From Chrysoporthe austroafricana (Eukaryota; Ascomycota; Sordariomycetes; Diaporthales; Cryphonectriaceae), in the NCBI GenBank assembly GCA_001051155.2, contig JYIP02000001.1:2728001-2792000 (forward strand): 64,000 nt of DNA, given 5' to 3'. Made by a program: the position numbers and the translations under genes. The notes under the pieces are model-generated. The model did no database searches, was not told the DNA's origin, and saw nothing but the letters and a program-made list of their open reading frames with translations. Shown here piece after piece: positions 11,209 to 23,239 of the stretch (its first letter is position 1; each line of letters opens with the position of its first letter).

Positions 11209-11882
11209 AGGAGGACGCCGACGATTATCCACCCACTTCCTTCGAGGCAATGCGGTATGCTAGTTCAGGATGTTGGACACAGACTCGCCTTGTTGTTTTA
11301 TTTCCCCTTGACTACCAAAAGAGGAATTTCAACTGCGATCTCAGCTCGGGCCTTGGTGACCCATTATGCAAAAGGTACACTCTCGTTTAAAAGGGCTAGG
11401 GCGTTACTTACGGTCTAAGTATGCTTTAGGTAGCGGTAAGGTTGGTAAAGGTCGGCATATAATTAGATATATTCGTTCTCGCAGGCTGTCTGAACAGGGG
11501 CAGGACGTTACGTTCATTATCATGAAAGCCTGGCGCTTCAGAGAAGGTTGACAATAGATCCGTGTACATCAGCGCTGGCCTCTAGACATGCTAGCCTTAT
11601 AGCTCTCATTAACAATGGCCTCCAGTCGAAACGCAGATGTATATCTCGTAGATACCACCTGGGCGCTTTGCCGGATCTGGAAGACCGAGACCTGATCACT
11701 CGAGCCCCAGACTTGAAGTGCTGAACTGGTACGCGCCGAAAGGTGTCCCCCCGCTTCCTTCCACCTCGTACGGGCGTCTGTCGACTCAGTCGAGATGCTC
11801 TCAGAAAATCATCAGGGCAACAACTATTACGTCTATGCAGGCCTTGATACTAATTACACGCTGACGCAATGTGCATTCCTCC

Positions 11883-11908
11883 TTTTTTTTTTTTTTTTTT
11901 TTTTTTTT
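11883..11908. repeat. T26 homopolymer
   Basis: This is an uninterrupted run of 26 T on the + strand (poly-A on -), with no coding sequence next to it. It could be a retroposed poly-A tail or simple slippage. No target-site duplication was recognised. Confidence 0.9.
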
Positions 11909-12359
11909 GCGGAAATTGATGGCAATCTAGCTCCATGGTTGTGCCTTGAACATGGAAAATTGTGGCGGGCACAAGCTCCATCTGCCTAGGTAAATCAAAG
12001 ACCAGCAGGCTGTATGATCGAATTTCCACCGCGTCGTGGGCACTCATGGATACTTCATAGCGGTCACGTAGAGCACGAAGATGACATGAGAGATTTTAGT
12101 AGACCGACATTGCCTAATAATCTGACCTACGAAGAGAGGATAACAGTCAATTTAGAGAATTCCTCTTGCCCACACTGAACGTACCCGGCGCCCACCATTT
12201 TCAGAATGCCAGTAATCAGTCCACCAGAAATTCCATACCTCGCGGGAATCACCATGCTCCTCGAGAGCTATCTCCTCGTCGTTCACAAATCAAATAGGAA
12301 TATCGATCTGTTCCCTATTGAGAAGTCAAAGCAGGAGGAGTGCCACAAACTCCCTCACA

Positions 12360-15300
12360 TTACTTCTTCCGTGGCTTCTTCTTGTTGCCACGCTCCTCCT
12401 CGTCAAGACCGCTCTCGCGATCACGCTTCTTGGCCTTGCGCTCTAGCTCATCCCAGTCCTCTCCTTCCTCTTCTTCGCTCACGTCCTCATCACTGGCCTC
12501 TGCAGACGCATTGGAATCAAAGTCGGAGTCTTCCTCGCTGGACTCGGACGCTTCCTCGAGCTCGCTCTCGCTGATCTCGAAGTTGCTCTCTGCTTCCTCC
12601 TCCTCAGAGCCGCCCTCGGCGTCAGACTCTTCCTGCAGGAAGGACCAGCCGCCGTCCGCGAAGAACGCGTGAGGATCAGTAGTGACTGTCTTCATGATCG
12701 TGGGCCAGTTGAGGTTGAGGGGACCCTCGGAATAGGAAAGATCCGATGAGTCAAGGAAGTCCTTGACATCCTCCAGTGACTCCACCGGAATCGTGTTGAT
12801 GTGGTATGGTGGACGGCTGAAGTCCTTGAATACGAAGACGAGATCGAAGTTCTTGAGACCGAATTGGACACGCTCAAGGTGTGCCACTTCAATGTCCTCG
12901 AGCGTAATAACCATGAAAGGAGGCTCCGTGAGTTGGATCAGGCATTCCGTAGTGGGTTGTATGTAGACATTGCTGCGGAATGGGACACCAAAGAAACCGA
13001 GGTCCCGGATTGGCATGTCGACCTCGATCTGCTCATTGCGACCAGCCTCGGCGATCTTTTCGGCGAAAGCCTTGAACAGGCGGTCAAGCTCGCCTCGTCG
13101 GCGGCGCTCCTCTTGCTCCTGCTCAAATTCGTCCTCGTCGCCATAGCGATACTTTCGCTTCCGGTTGCCAGTCTCGTCAAACTGTATGTCGGTGGCCTCC
13201 CTGTAGAACTGCACGTCCTTGGTCTTCTTTTTGTTGCCAACGATGATCGGGTCCTTGAGATGAATATGGATAATAACAATGAGTTCATTCTGGCAAGGCT
13301 GGAAGAAAAGGTGGCGAACGTTGGAAAAGAGAACGTCTACCCTCTGATGCGGATTCAGCGGTGACTGGTACCGGATACCGTTTTGATGTATCTCGACCTT
13401 GCCCGGCACGCGCTTGCCCTCCATCGCCGGCCGTAAGAAGACATTATCCAAAACAGCGGGACGACGGTCTTTGAATTTGAGGTTAGCCTCGTCCAATGAA
13501 GAAAGAGAGACATCGACTTACTTCGAATCTCGACAAGCTTGTCCTGCTCAACGACATCCTCCATGTCTTTCTTCTCCTGCTCCTTCTTGACAGCATCTCG
13601 CTTCATGTTGCCAATTTGGTTCGCGATCTCAGTGTACCGGTCACCGTCCATCGATCGGAATGTTAGACTTCTGACGAAATGAGCAGATGCATCCTCGAAG
13701 GGCTGATCATCTTTGCGACCAACACCCTGGCCTGGAGACAGGAAGTTAATCCGAAGATACGACCACTCGCCCTCGTCGCTCTTGCTCGCATTCTTGATCG
13801 TGTTGATGTGGTATGGGACAGGACGACCCATGACGGGAAGGATAATGGTTGAGTTCTTGATATCGACAACAATGCCCATGTCACGGACCTTAGAAGGCAA
13901 CTGATTGTCACGCTTGTACGACTCAAAGCGCTTGAACTTCTTGACCTCCGTGCCGTTCTGACCGCCCGTAGATTCGGTGAAGCGAGCGAGACCCTGCTTT
14001 TGTTTCTTTTCTGCCAGCTCCTTCTGGTGAGCCTTGCGCTTCTGCTCGGCCTCTTCGCTCTTCTCCTGTTGACCACGACCAGATCGTAACCGAGAAGTGG
14101 TTATGTTCTTGGTAGCGACGGCGCCAACTTTGGAGTCCTTCTTCTCCTTCTTCGGAGCGGGCTGCGCCTCCTCGTCATCCTTGAAGAAGAAAGAGGTTTG
14201 GTCAGGATCAGTGGCAGCCTCACCAGTGAAGTTGATGGTGCCTTCAGTGGTGACCCGGATGGTGTCGGTGACGATCAGCGAGTACACCTTGCTGTTCTTG
14301 TCTTGAGGCTGAGGGTTCTCGAGATCGGCAAAGCCTGTTGAGATGCATAGAGTCATGCCATCCTTCAGTGTCCGCGTGTTCTTTGCGTTGAGAAGAAGAG
14401 TGGGATCCTTGTTCTCCAGACCAATGCCGTAACCAACATTCTTCAAGAAGTGCTTCTCGAACTCCGGCTTCTTGGACTTGACGTAGCTGAGAGCCTTGTG
14501 GTATACGTCTTTGGCAACGGTGCCATCCCGGATCTCCTTCAGGACCAGGTTGTGCACAGAGAGGAGGAATTTATAGTTGGACTCCTGTGTCTTGTTCGGG
14601 TCGACCATGTAGGTGCGGGCAATGTTCGAGCTGTACGACTTATATCGCAGACCCATGCCAGCAACGATTACACCCGGGTGAAGATTGTCCTCGCTCGGCT
14701 CGGCCTGCATCTTCAGGTCGAACTTGCCGCCACTGTAGACAGCAGGGCCGACGATCCAGTCGAGCTGCTGAGGGTCGAAGTCGCCGGGAAGCTTCTGCCC
14801 GCTAGGCAGCTTGACGTTCTTCCAGAACTTCTCATCATCAATCTTGTTGTCGACCTTGTCGGCAAGGACGCGGTGCTTGACCTTCTTCTCTTGGTCAAAG
14901 GTGCCAAGGATCTCCTCGAGGAGGAATGAGTGCGTGAGGGCGACGCAGGCCTTGGATGAGGTTCTCATGGCGCGGAGTTCGGCCTCGTCTTTGGCAGCGA
15001 AGCAGGCAGAGGACAGGGCTAACGCCACGTCCACCTCTTCCGCATCCTTGCACTGCTCGGCGAAGATCTTCTTCCATTCGTCGATGAAGGGACCTCGAGA
15101 GGTATCTTTGGTTAGGACACCGACCTTCTTCTGTTCGCGGAAATCTATTAGTAAGAGGCCAATGTGCCGCAATGTCGGGTAGAACTCACGCCTGCGTTGT
15201 TGATGATGCCTGCTACCTTGGTCCAGAGCTTCTCGTTCTCGGCAGCGTCCTTGCCGCGGACTAGGACCTCGACAGAGAATCTCTCGGTCTTGATCTGGTC

Positions 15301-15718
15301 GAGGTATTTGGCTGTCTCACATGTCAGTTTCGGACGGATGGCTCTATAGCATTGTTGGAAGTATGAGGTTGCGCACCTTTCTTGGCGGTTGTCAGGATGT
15401 AGAGGGTGTCGAGGGTGAAGAGCATCATGGTGGTGGGGAATTCGTAGCCTAGTAGCCAGAACTGTTCATGATCGCGACGTTAGCCTGTGCGCGCATCTTC
15501 CCCACGAAGACAAGCAATGAAGGGCGCGTGATACGTACGTGCATGGCATTGTTCTTGTTGAAGTTCTGCACCTCCTCGACCTTGCCCATCATTAGGACAA
15601 TGGAGGAGACGCCCCCGAAGAGAGCGTCGCCCGACCGCTTGTCAGCCTTCCAGGCATTGATGAAGTGGGAGATGCGCTCCTGGAAGAGCTTGCTATCGAT
15701 CTGGATTGCGTCCGCCAT
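12360..15718 (-). CDS. SPT16: FACT complex subunit Spt16 (histone chaperone)
   Basis: Five exons: 15718..15539, 15461..15377, 15311..15190, 15130..13522 and 13468..12360, with introns of 77, 65, 59 and 53 nt that all keep frame. The 1,034-residue product is the usual Spt16 length. Joins restore conserved text such as NNAMH+FWLLGYEFP and EIR+NRRPAVLDN. Order: Spt16 N-lobe, aminopeptidase-like pita-bread domain without catalytic metal ligands, middle domain, Rtt106-like PH module, then an acidic tail rich in Glu, Asp and Ser (about the last 100 residues) ending in a basic KKKPRKK. With Pob3 and an HMG protein it forms FACT, which moves H2A-H2B during transcription and replication in the nucleus. 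The acidic tail is the H2A-H2B-binding part in the family. The start MADAIQID is chosen because it matches the family N-terminus; an in-frame upstream ATG at 15844 would add an unusual extension. Confidence 0.96.
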
Positions 15719-16490
15719 GACGACGAATCGTAGATGACGATATCGCGATGACGCCGGCGACGGAGAATCGATGAGCAGCAAGAGGTGCTGCGATGATGCA
15801 GAGGAGAAAACCGCAGGCGGTCGTCGATCTCGACGGTGATGCAAGTGATTGAGTGTTGGGAGGAAAGTTGGAGAAGGTTTAATACCGACGCCGCCTTGCT
15901 GCTAAAGTGTTAGTGGGTCCCTGCAGTCGCGACGCGTCCACTTCTGCCGCAGCCGTGTCAGACTCACATTGCTGCTGCTTGCAGGTCGCGGCAAAAGTGG
16001 TGCCTCAGGCACAGGACCTATGACGTCTCGACCTGCTGACTTGACGATCCTCAGATCGGCAGGACCTATTCAGTGGCTTTGGTTATCGTCGTATTAAGGA
16101 GAAACAGAAATAACAGTGGGCTCTTGCAAATGCGAAAGAGAAACGGGACGGCCACGTTTGGGTTGGTTGATGTGCGGCGGTGGAGGACGTTTGCGCTGCC
16201 GCTGTTGCTTTGCCGCTGTTGCTTTGTCTTGGGTTTATAAGACGGGTCCTAGTAGGTACCAGAGCAGACTGAGCTATTAGAAACGACTAGCAGAGATCAT
16301 GCTGAAAGTGAAAGGCATAGGCTCCCTTTTTTGGGGATGGGTGGGTAGAGTATGCAGTGCAATCAGCCTGCAGAGGTGTGAGCTAGAGCTATCTTCACAA
16401 TGCGTGCTATGGTGCTATCTCCCCCGGCTTATGCCTCTGCTTCACTTTGCAAGATGATGCATCAGTATCTCCAAGGTATAGACATATCTC
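15719..16490. other. Spt16 upstream region
   Basis: This is the promoter region of SPT16 on the right side and the 3' side of the DUF92 gene. It contains the short direct repeat GCCGCTGTTGCTTT near 16196-16225. I see no gene. Confidence 0.6.
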
Positions 16491-17697
16491 CTAAACCTTC
16501 TGCAAATCCTCCAAAGAGATGCCCCAATACCAAGCTGCAACAAGCATTGCTCCCAAGCTCATTGTGAAAGCCATCAAGAAGTTCACATCATTGTTGTCCA
16601 GGATATCCCACCCAGACTCGACTACCCTCGTAGGCCTCTCATCCCCAAAGCTTGACCTGCGATGCTTATTCTTCGCATCATACCTGCTCCCAGCCTCGCC
16701 CTCGCCCTCATCGATTGCAGACCCCGTCTTCTCAACTGCCGCCTGACCCTGCCCTCCAGGTGCGGCGACCTTGCTCTGCCCAGGCGCTGCTGAAATAAGC
16801 ACCCTCTCACCGCCCTCACCCTCCACAATCTTCCCCGTCCTTACATCCCGCACGCTCCTCTGGAAGATTCCACCCAGGAAGGAGTCCAGCACGCTGCCCA
16901 GAAAGCCCCACACAGTCAGCCCCGTCATGAAGATCCGGTACTGCCCCTGCGTCCAGGGCTCGCCGCCGCCTAATTTTCCGGCAGTCTGTTGGCTACAGAA
17001 GGGGACGAAAAGCATCGATGTCGTCACGATGATCATGCTGCCCAAGAAACCCGCCGCGAGACCTGTCAGCGTCACGCCGCCGTTCGTACCCGGTGGGACT
17101 TTGCGCAATGTGAGGGAGGTGATCAGCCGGGGCGGACCCCGGGCCAGGATCCCGAGCTCAGAGCTGAACGTATCGGCTGCTACGGCAGCATAGTTCGCGA
17201 TGATGCCCACGACGAGAAGGTCGCCGCCCCATGAGAAGCAGAGAGAGGGGTAGTCTTGGTAGGTTGTTCCGGCCTGAAGGGGAGGTTGGGAGGCGGCGCG
17301 CTGCCGGAGTTGATACGCGTGGACGACGGAAAGGATGGAGGCGACAAGGGAGTTGGCGAAGACTATGTGAAGGAAGAGGAGTTAGCGGCTAACACGGAGG
17401 GCGTGAGAGCTGTGTCTGGTGCAAGGTACCTTGGACGTGTGTTCGTGGCCCTTCACCCCCGGACGAGCCTTTTGAGGCCATCGTCAGCTTCGCCTTGACA
17501 TCTTCTTTGATGTGCGTCACGCGCGTCCCGGCGAGGAAAAAGACACAGAGGAGCACGAAGGGAAGGTTCCACGGGTGGTAGGCATGGGCGATGCCGGTGA
17601 GCGTTGCTGCTATCAGTCCTCCCGTCGTCAGTGATTTTCTGGAATAGGCACGGTAGATCAACAGCCCGAGGGCTGGCACTGCGATGATGGGCTTCAT
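16491..17697 (-). CDS. DUF92 / TMEM19-family integral membrane protein
   Basis: Two exons, to 17430 and from 17362 to 16491, joined over a 67-nt intron (17429..17363, GTACCT..CATAG), giving THVQ+VFANSL. I choose the ATG at 17697 (MKPIIAVPALGLLIY), which gives 379 residues, because fungal members begin this way. An in-frame ATG at 17781 would add 28 residues. Several hydrophobic helices surround the conserved core NYAAVAADTFSSELGIL and the GTNGGVTLTGLAAG segment, both DUF92 signatures. A charged, Gly/Ala-rich loop of about 75 residues separates the last helix (MAFTMSLGAMLVAAWYW). Plant and bacterial relatives include phytyl/farnesyl phosphate kinases (VTE6-like), but fungal and animal TMEM19 proteins have no proven reaction. 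Probably an endomembrane protein. Confidence 0.88.
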
Positions 17698-19658
17698 GAT
17701 GTGGAATGTCTGATGTACTCGGACGGGAACCCAAAGCCCAGTGATCACCCAAGGTGCAACTGAGATCCAAGATCGTGGCACGACACTGGGTAAGATGGAG
17801 TGCAGGAGTGATCAACTGACCAGACTCGGCGGAGAGGCTGACTGCACAGTAGAAGCTCTCAGAGTAGGTTACTCAGCTATGTACATAACGCGACCGGCAA
17901 GCTATGGGGAGCTGCAACCCCGATCCCTGTCAGCCTGGCCTTGTCTTTAGCTGGCACGCAGGCAGTCCGAGTCATATGCGCTGTGAGCCTGTCAGGAACC
18001 ACGCTGAATAGTGAACCGGCACGCCGGGACAGATAGATTATTTACTGACTTGGTCGACTCAGGTCCAGACTTGCGTATTGACTCAACCCCCTTCCGGCTC
18101 TTTCCCTTACACGTCTATTCTCTTGCTGAACCCTCTGCGTTGAGGTACTTGCTATAGGGCTAGCACTGTAACCTCTCCACTTCCAAGATCATATAACCTG
18201 GTTGTTGAGTCGAGGCATACGGATGCCAACTTGGTGTTGCCTTTGGAAAATGCGATAGCTATGTAGCACCTGTAGTCCATAGTGGGTCTTGTCTATGAAC
18301 ATTGACGTCCCTACAGTATATAAGCTCTAGGGAGGCAATGAGCCATCAGATGACGCGAAAGCTACATGCTAAACACTTCTTTTAAGATCGATTGTCATGC
18401 CGATCCAGGATAGCGCCTCGACCTAATAGAAGAACTTGGTGTAAAGGATGTCTAGGATCTTACTGGCTCCGCTGGGCACATAGTTGAGGTGCGAAAGATG
18501 GCCTACCCGCTTAGTGCACATGTAATAAAAGTTTCGACTCCGTCCGTGGACGTTGAGACCGCTATTTGACGAGTCGCATTTGATATCCGTATATGAATAT
18601 ACAAAATGATCGCCTACTCGCCGAGGTTGACAGAGCGTCCCTTGATCTCTAGCTGAGGACGACCATTTTCCTCGCGGACCTTGTATCGAATCACAGGGCT
18701 GGACATGGATTCAAACACGTCCAGTGCATCTTCATGCTGCAAAATGCCATTACGTTTCAGTGGGCTCTTGAACCAGAACTACCTAGCCACGAACTCTCTG
18801 AGCTCGGAAAGTAGCAGTCGAGGGTCACTTCTAAAAGCACCAACGCCCCACACCAGCCATGTGGGATCCCTGGAGGCGCCCTAACGCGATCTCTCAAAGA
18901 TCCGGCAGGCCACGATTAGGTAGTCAAATCGATCCGGCTCGCTCACGTTGGTTCCCACAATTCGTATGAGTGAGCGGTAGGTCTGATTTCTACTAGACAG
19001 CTTCGCCCTCACCCAAGAGCCTTGGCCACAAGAAGCTCTTCCAATGACGATTCAAAAGCATCGTCTAGCCGCCCGGCGAGCGTAACCGTAAGCGCCGGGC
19101 AGATACCAGAGTCTCACCCCTGCAGCCTCCGCAGGTCCACCACCGAGGCACCCATTGGACGAGTTCAGCGTTCATCAAGCTGAATTTAGCACATTTGTAA
19201 GGCCCGATGCACCCAAGGCAACGGCGCGATGGACAGTGGGTGCAGCGTCCGCCGGGGTTGGCTGCAACGTCGAAAGGGGTTACGAGGCGCCGAACGGCGA
19301 CAGGGGAGGCTGCGCGGCTTGCTTCGACCAAGCCCCGTCTTCATCTATGTAGCTGTCGCTCTCCTCTTCGGCTTTGGAGCCTTCCCGTCTTCTAACCAAG
19401 CTACTTCACGACAGTTGGTGTCGAGTTAAAAGGCGTCTTGTGCAGATTGGTGGTACAGGTACTAGCCAATATCAAGAGTCTTGCTACCCGGACTGGTCAA
19501 GAGGATCCACGGTGCGTGCGGGGCAGCCCAGCACGCTCAGCTGCGGCGTAAGCGGCGAGGATATCATGACTGACATCTCCTGAGGCCCTCATAGCCATTT
19601 TGTAGGAACTCTCAGCCAGCGTTGAGCTCGATTCCTATCACCAATTCACATCCACACC
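17698..19658. other. Gap with a degraded gene
   Basis: Between the DUF92 gene and the AIM24-family gene. The only coding-like sequence is the pseudogene at 18614..19051 on the minus strand. Fragments on the same strand near 19330-19440 (acidic, DSYIDEDGAWSKQ) and near 19530-19600 (MAMRASGDVSHDILAAY) may be upstream pieces of the same dead gene. The rest shows nothing recognisable. Confidence 0.45.
18614..19051 (-). pseudogene. Degraded gene of unknown family, two in-frame TAG codons
   Basis: Reading minus from 19051 gives about 145 codons of good coding composition ending in GRSVNLGE and a TAG stop at 18616..18614. Protein-like stretches include RSLIRIVGTNVSEPDRFDYL and HEDALDVFESMSSPVIRYKV. 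It is broken by TAG at 18883..18881 and 18781..18779, and the frame is closed upstream by TGA at 19054..19052. Each TAG reads naturally as a mutated CAG (Gln), the C-to-T change at CpA that RIP makes in many ascomycetes (inference). I do not recognise the family. The alternative that the stops are in introns is weaker because no good GT..AG pair removes them while keeping the frame. Confidence 0.5.
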
Positions 19659-19974
19659 ATGGCCTCGCAATACTATCCCCGTGAGCAACCTTTAGATGCC
19701 TTGTCTCATGAGCACTCACTGACCGTATCTCAGCCCCGCCGACCACGGCGCAGAAGAGCTATCCACCACCACCAATGTCCGCGCCAGCTCACCAGACCTC
19801 CTTTGGGCCCATAGGAGGCGGGCCAACCTCACCCCCAGCAAACAGACAGGCCTTCTACCCGCCGCCACCAAGCGGCGCATCCGCAAGCCAGCAGCGGTCT
19901 TACCCGCCGCCTCCAGCGGTGGCAGGGACACCGCCACTCAGGGTCACCAGCCCAACCTCATACCCGCCTCCTCC

Positions 19975-20009
<35 letters not shown>

Positions 20010-21095
20010 CAAAGTCGCCCCAGTCCGCTCAGTCCGCCCCGCCGAACATGAGCCTCCCGCTGCATATGCGCCACAGCTCGACGGGCTCGTACCACGGCGA
20101 GGAGCTGCAGTCACAGCAGCCGCCGTCGTACGCCGGCCCGCCCGAGAGCCAGGAGTATCCGGCGGAGAAGCCGCCCGTTTCCGAGCGTGACGAGGAGGAG
20201 GCGCCGCTCGACACGAGCAACCCGTCGAACCTGATGGGCGGCGCGCCGCCGGCGGGTCACTTTGTGGGCGCGTCGGCGATCGTCGATGACGTGGGCACGT
20301 TCAACGGCGGGTCGTATCGCATCAGCCACCGAGACAGCAACACGATCCTGACGATCCAGCTGGCGATGGGGTGTCCGCTTAATGCGAAGCCGGGCACTAT
20401 GATGGCGATGAGCCCGACGATAACGCTGCGGGGTGCGTACAAGTTTAGCATGAAGAAGCTGGTCGCGGGCGGTGAGATGGGGCACTCCACCTTCACTGGG
20501 CCTGGCGAGCTGTTACTTGGTCCGCCTTTCCTGGGTGATATCACGAGTATTCGCCTCTCTGGGGATGAGAGCTGGAGTGTGGGCCACGATGGCTACCTGG
20601 CGAGCACCCAGGGCGTCATTAAGGAATACAAGAGGCAGGGCCTGGGCAAGGCCATGTTCAGCGGGGAGGGTCTGTGGGTCTACAAGATCAGTGGTGTCGG
20701 ACTGATGTGGCTGACAAGTTTCGGCGCCATAATCAGGAAGGATGTGAGTTGCCTTAATTTCTGACTCTGGGAAGCGTTTTCGCCATGATTCTGACACTCT
20801 GGCAGCTCGTGGAAGGGGAGAAGTACATCGTCGACAACGGCCACCTAGTCGCATGGAATACAAAGTATGTGATGGAACGCGTCGCATCTGGCGGCATCAT
20901 CTCGGGCTTTGCCTCGGGAGAAGGCCTGGTGTGCAAGTTCACGGGGCCGGGGACAGTGTTCATTCAGACCAGGAACGCGGTAAGTCTCTGGCTGTAGGCC
21001 GAGGGTGGAACATACAACTTGTCAAATCGTGCTAACTACTCTGACAGAAAGCCTTTGCCGGATATATGTCGGGCAACTCGGTCACAACGTCTTAG
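19659..21095 (+). CDS. AIM24-family protein with proline-rich N-terminus
   Basis: Four exons: 19659..19680, 19734..20743, 20806..20979 and 21048..21095, giving 417 residues. Splice phases agree throughout (CCC C|CC.., [19 protein letters not shown]). The first 95 or so residues are low complexity, with five copies of [Y/S/F/K]YPPPP and then an 11-residue glutamine tract. The rest (about 165-410) is an AIM24/TIGR00266 beta-sandwich: [29 protein letters not shown] and the Gly-rich [20 protein letters not shown]. In yeast Aim24 is mitochondrial and supports the MICOS complex, but this protein has no evident presequence, so it may act in the cytosol like other TIGR00266 proteins. Function unproved. 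The short 22-nt first exon is easily missed. Confidence 0.85.
19976..20008 (+). repeat. (CAG)11 trinucleotide repeat encoding polyglutamine
   Basis: Eleven uninterrupted CAG codons lie within the second exon of the AIM24-family gene, just after the last YPPPP motif. Its length is likely to vary between strains (inference). Confidence 0.95.
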
Positions 21096-23239
21096 CCAGT
21101 CTCCTGACGATTGTCCTGAGGTTACATATCGAGCGAACGCGGGCGGGTCGTCTTTTCTTTTCTATAATCCTTCATGGATCGCGGGTGCCGTGAAACCGGG
21201 TCGGTCGCTTATTCAAGCAGCTTCCTTCGTTTGGATACACTGTATAATCCTCATTAACGGCGCTAAGCAACCACGTCTTTTCATCAACAAACATTGTATT
21301 ATCTCAAGGTTCTTTCCTTGTGTCTATTTGTATCAAGTGTCAGTCCTCAGAAGACCTTCTTGTGATGCTGAACCGCTTGCGAGTCTCATCTCTGCTCGGG
21401 GACGCCGGTGCTGTGTACGTGTCGAGCGTAAGCTCCGAGTCTGGCTCTCGTCTTTCGCTTCATCAACTCGACTGGTAGGATCTCAAGGCCCAATACTGCG
21501 TTACTCGTGCCTCCAAAGGAGGCTGTATGGCCTAAGGGGGATTAGTACTCACGCAGGACATTTTTGGAAGCCAAGTTGGCCCTGGCAGCATGTCTATATG
21601 TCTGTGAAGAGAGACATGAGGTTGGGAAAGTGTTCCTCAACGTGTGTGGTAGACTAGTACTACCTTGGGGCCCCGAAAATGCTCGGTGGTATGACGGGGT
21701 GAAGTCGGTATGGCGCGTGCCATATACGGTCCTCTCGCCTCGTATGTCTATTCATAACCTCTCATCGCCCTGCTGTTGAATCTGTCCTTATGCCTCCCTT
21801 TCACAAATATCTATAGTTTCTTGAATGCATGGCAAGATTAGTCCCTTTGGTGACACGAGCAGCGAGCACGGGGATAGCAAAGTTGTCTAGGTACATATCT
21901 ATTTGCTAACATCGTCCAAAGCCTTCAAGGCTGTGGAGGAGTAGAGAAGATGATTTTTTGAGAGATTCCGATGAGATCAAAGGTGCAATGCTGATCTGAC
22001 AATCATTGTTCTTTTGCCTATGGTTGTGAAGATGCTCAGGGAGATGTCTAGGACGGTGTACCAGCTTCCAAAGAGGAAGTAGCGATGTGAAAATGGGCCT
22101 GATCGATCCTGCCACTCTCATCTCCAAAGCCACAGCTACATCCCCACGAAGTCTCGTCAGCCCTCATCACAACAACTTGACTCCTATTACCACCCACTCC
22201 TCCAAGACTCGGTTCTCAGCTTTTGGTTATGCCCACGCAGATTTAGGTTATCTCTTCTCTTCAGGGCAACACCACAGTTGACTTCAGCGATTTTGAGCGG
22301 ATATTTCACTTTCTTAGGGTATGTCACCATCTTCAGCCTCATCGCCACCAACTGCTTCCACCCCTCACAACTACCTGGCTCAAGCTTGACATCTCCCTCA
22401 TGACGACGAGATACATCATCTGCCAAGTTTTATTGTGATTTTTATCCGCTACCTCTGCTGACAGCCTTCTTCTAGCCTTTCAACCAACAACCAGTCCTGC
22501 TTCACTCGGACTGCCAGTCAACGAAAACTCGGTGGGTAGTGATGCAGCTGCACCAACACTCCTTCCCCCAACCTCTATCATTCTCTGCTTCATTAGCGTA
22601 ATCCCTTCTTACCTCCTCTGTTACAATCGAAATCAGAGCCAACAGAGCCATTGTAGCTCACCATTTTGTCGTCCCTCTGCTAGCCTACTACGAATCCTCC
22701 GCCAAGTCAAATCAGTACGTCGCCGTTCCCTTTACATTCAGTCGCTCACATACGCGGTGGGCTGGAGTTGATCCAATCAAAACACTCATTCTCACCGTCT
22801 CTGCGGGAGCGATAGTTCGCTTCGACCAGCCTGTTGCCTACCTTCTTTCCCTTTGGCATTTTACACTGTGCCTCTTCTTCATGAGCCCTTTGCAAGATTG
22901 GGTTCACCACCTCTCCATCCCATATTACCAATTTCGTCAAATTCATAGCTGACGTGAATAAGGTTCGGTTCTGTTGTCTGCTTTTGAGCAACGTCTGGTT
23001 GAGCTACCAAAACGGGGTGAGTCGTTGCTCTGCTTGGCTATTCCTACCAGCTGGTCGTATCTGCCAGCGCATATCGAACGACTCTCGCTGAAGAAAATTC
23101 TCCTAGTCACCCCCAAGACGGCCCACTCAACCCGTTCTCTGCCCATCACAGACTATCAGGGTTTACTTAGAGTAAGCCCACTTCTTAGTTCCTCGTCTGC
23201 AGCACTGTTGGTCTGAGCTGACGGCCTTACGCTAGCAAA
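21096..23239. other. AIM24 3' region and long pyrimidine-rich leader of the next gene
   Basis: The left part is the 3' side of the AIM24-family gene. From about 22100 the + strand is rich in C and T, typical of the transcribed leader of a regulated fungal gene. An upstream open frame of 80 codons (22974..23216) ends 23 bases before the ATG at 23240 and could limit translation. Introns in the leader are possible but not proven. No other gene is seen. Confidence 0.4.

Larger units (their letters stand above)
9013..12359. other. 3.3-kb gap with one degraded gene and homopolymer runs
   Basis: No intact gene is visible. A G10/A10 run lies near 9815-9835. The degraded gene at 10629..11208 and a T26 run at 11883..11908 are listed separately. 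The rest holds only short open frames without motifs. Confidence 0.5.

Noticed and set aside
12801..13364. 187-codon open frame on +
   Set aside because: Antisense of the last SPT16 exon.
19065..19331. Cys-rich frame on - (CTHC..CLGC..C) suggesting a zinc finger
   Set aside because: The spacing matches no known finger, it is out of frame with the adjacent degraded gene, and it could be chance in a GC-rich stretch.
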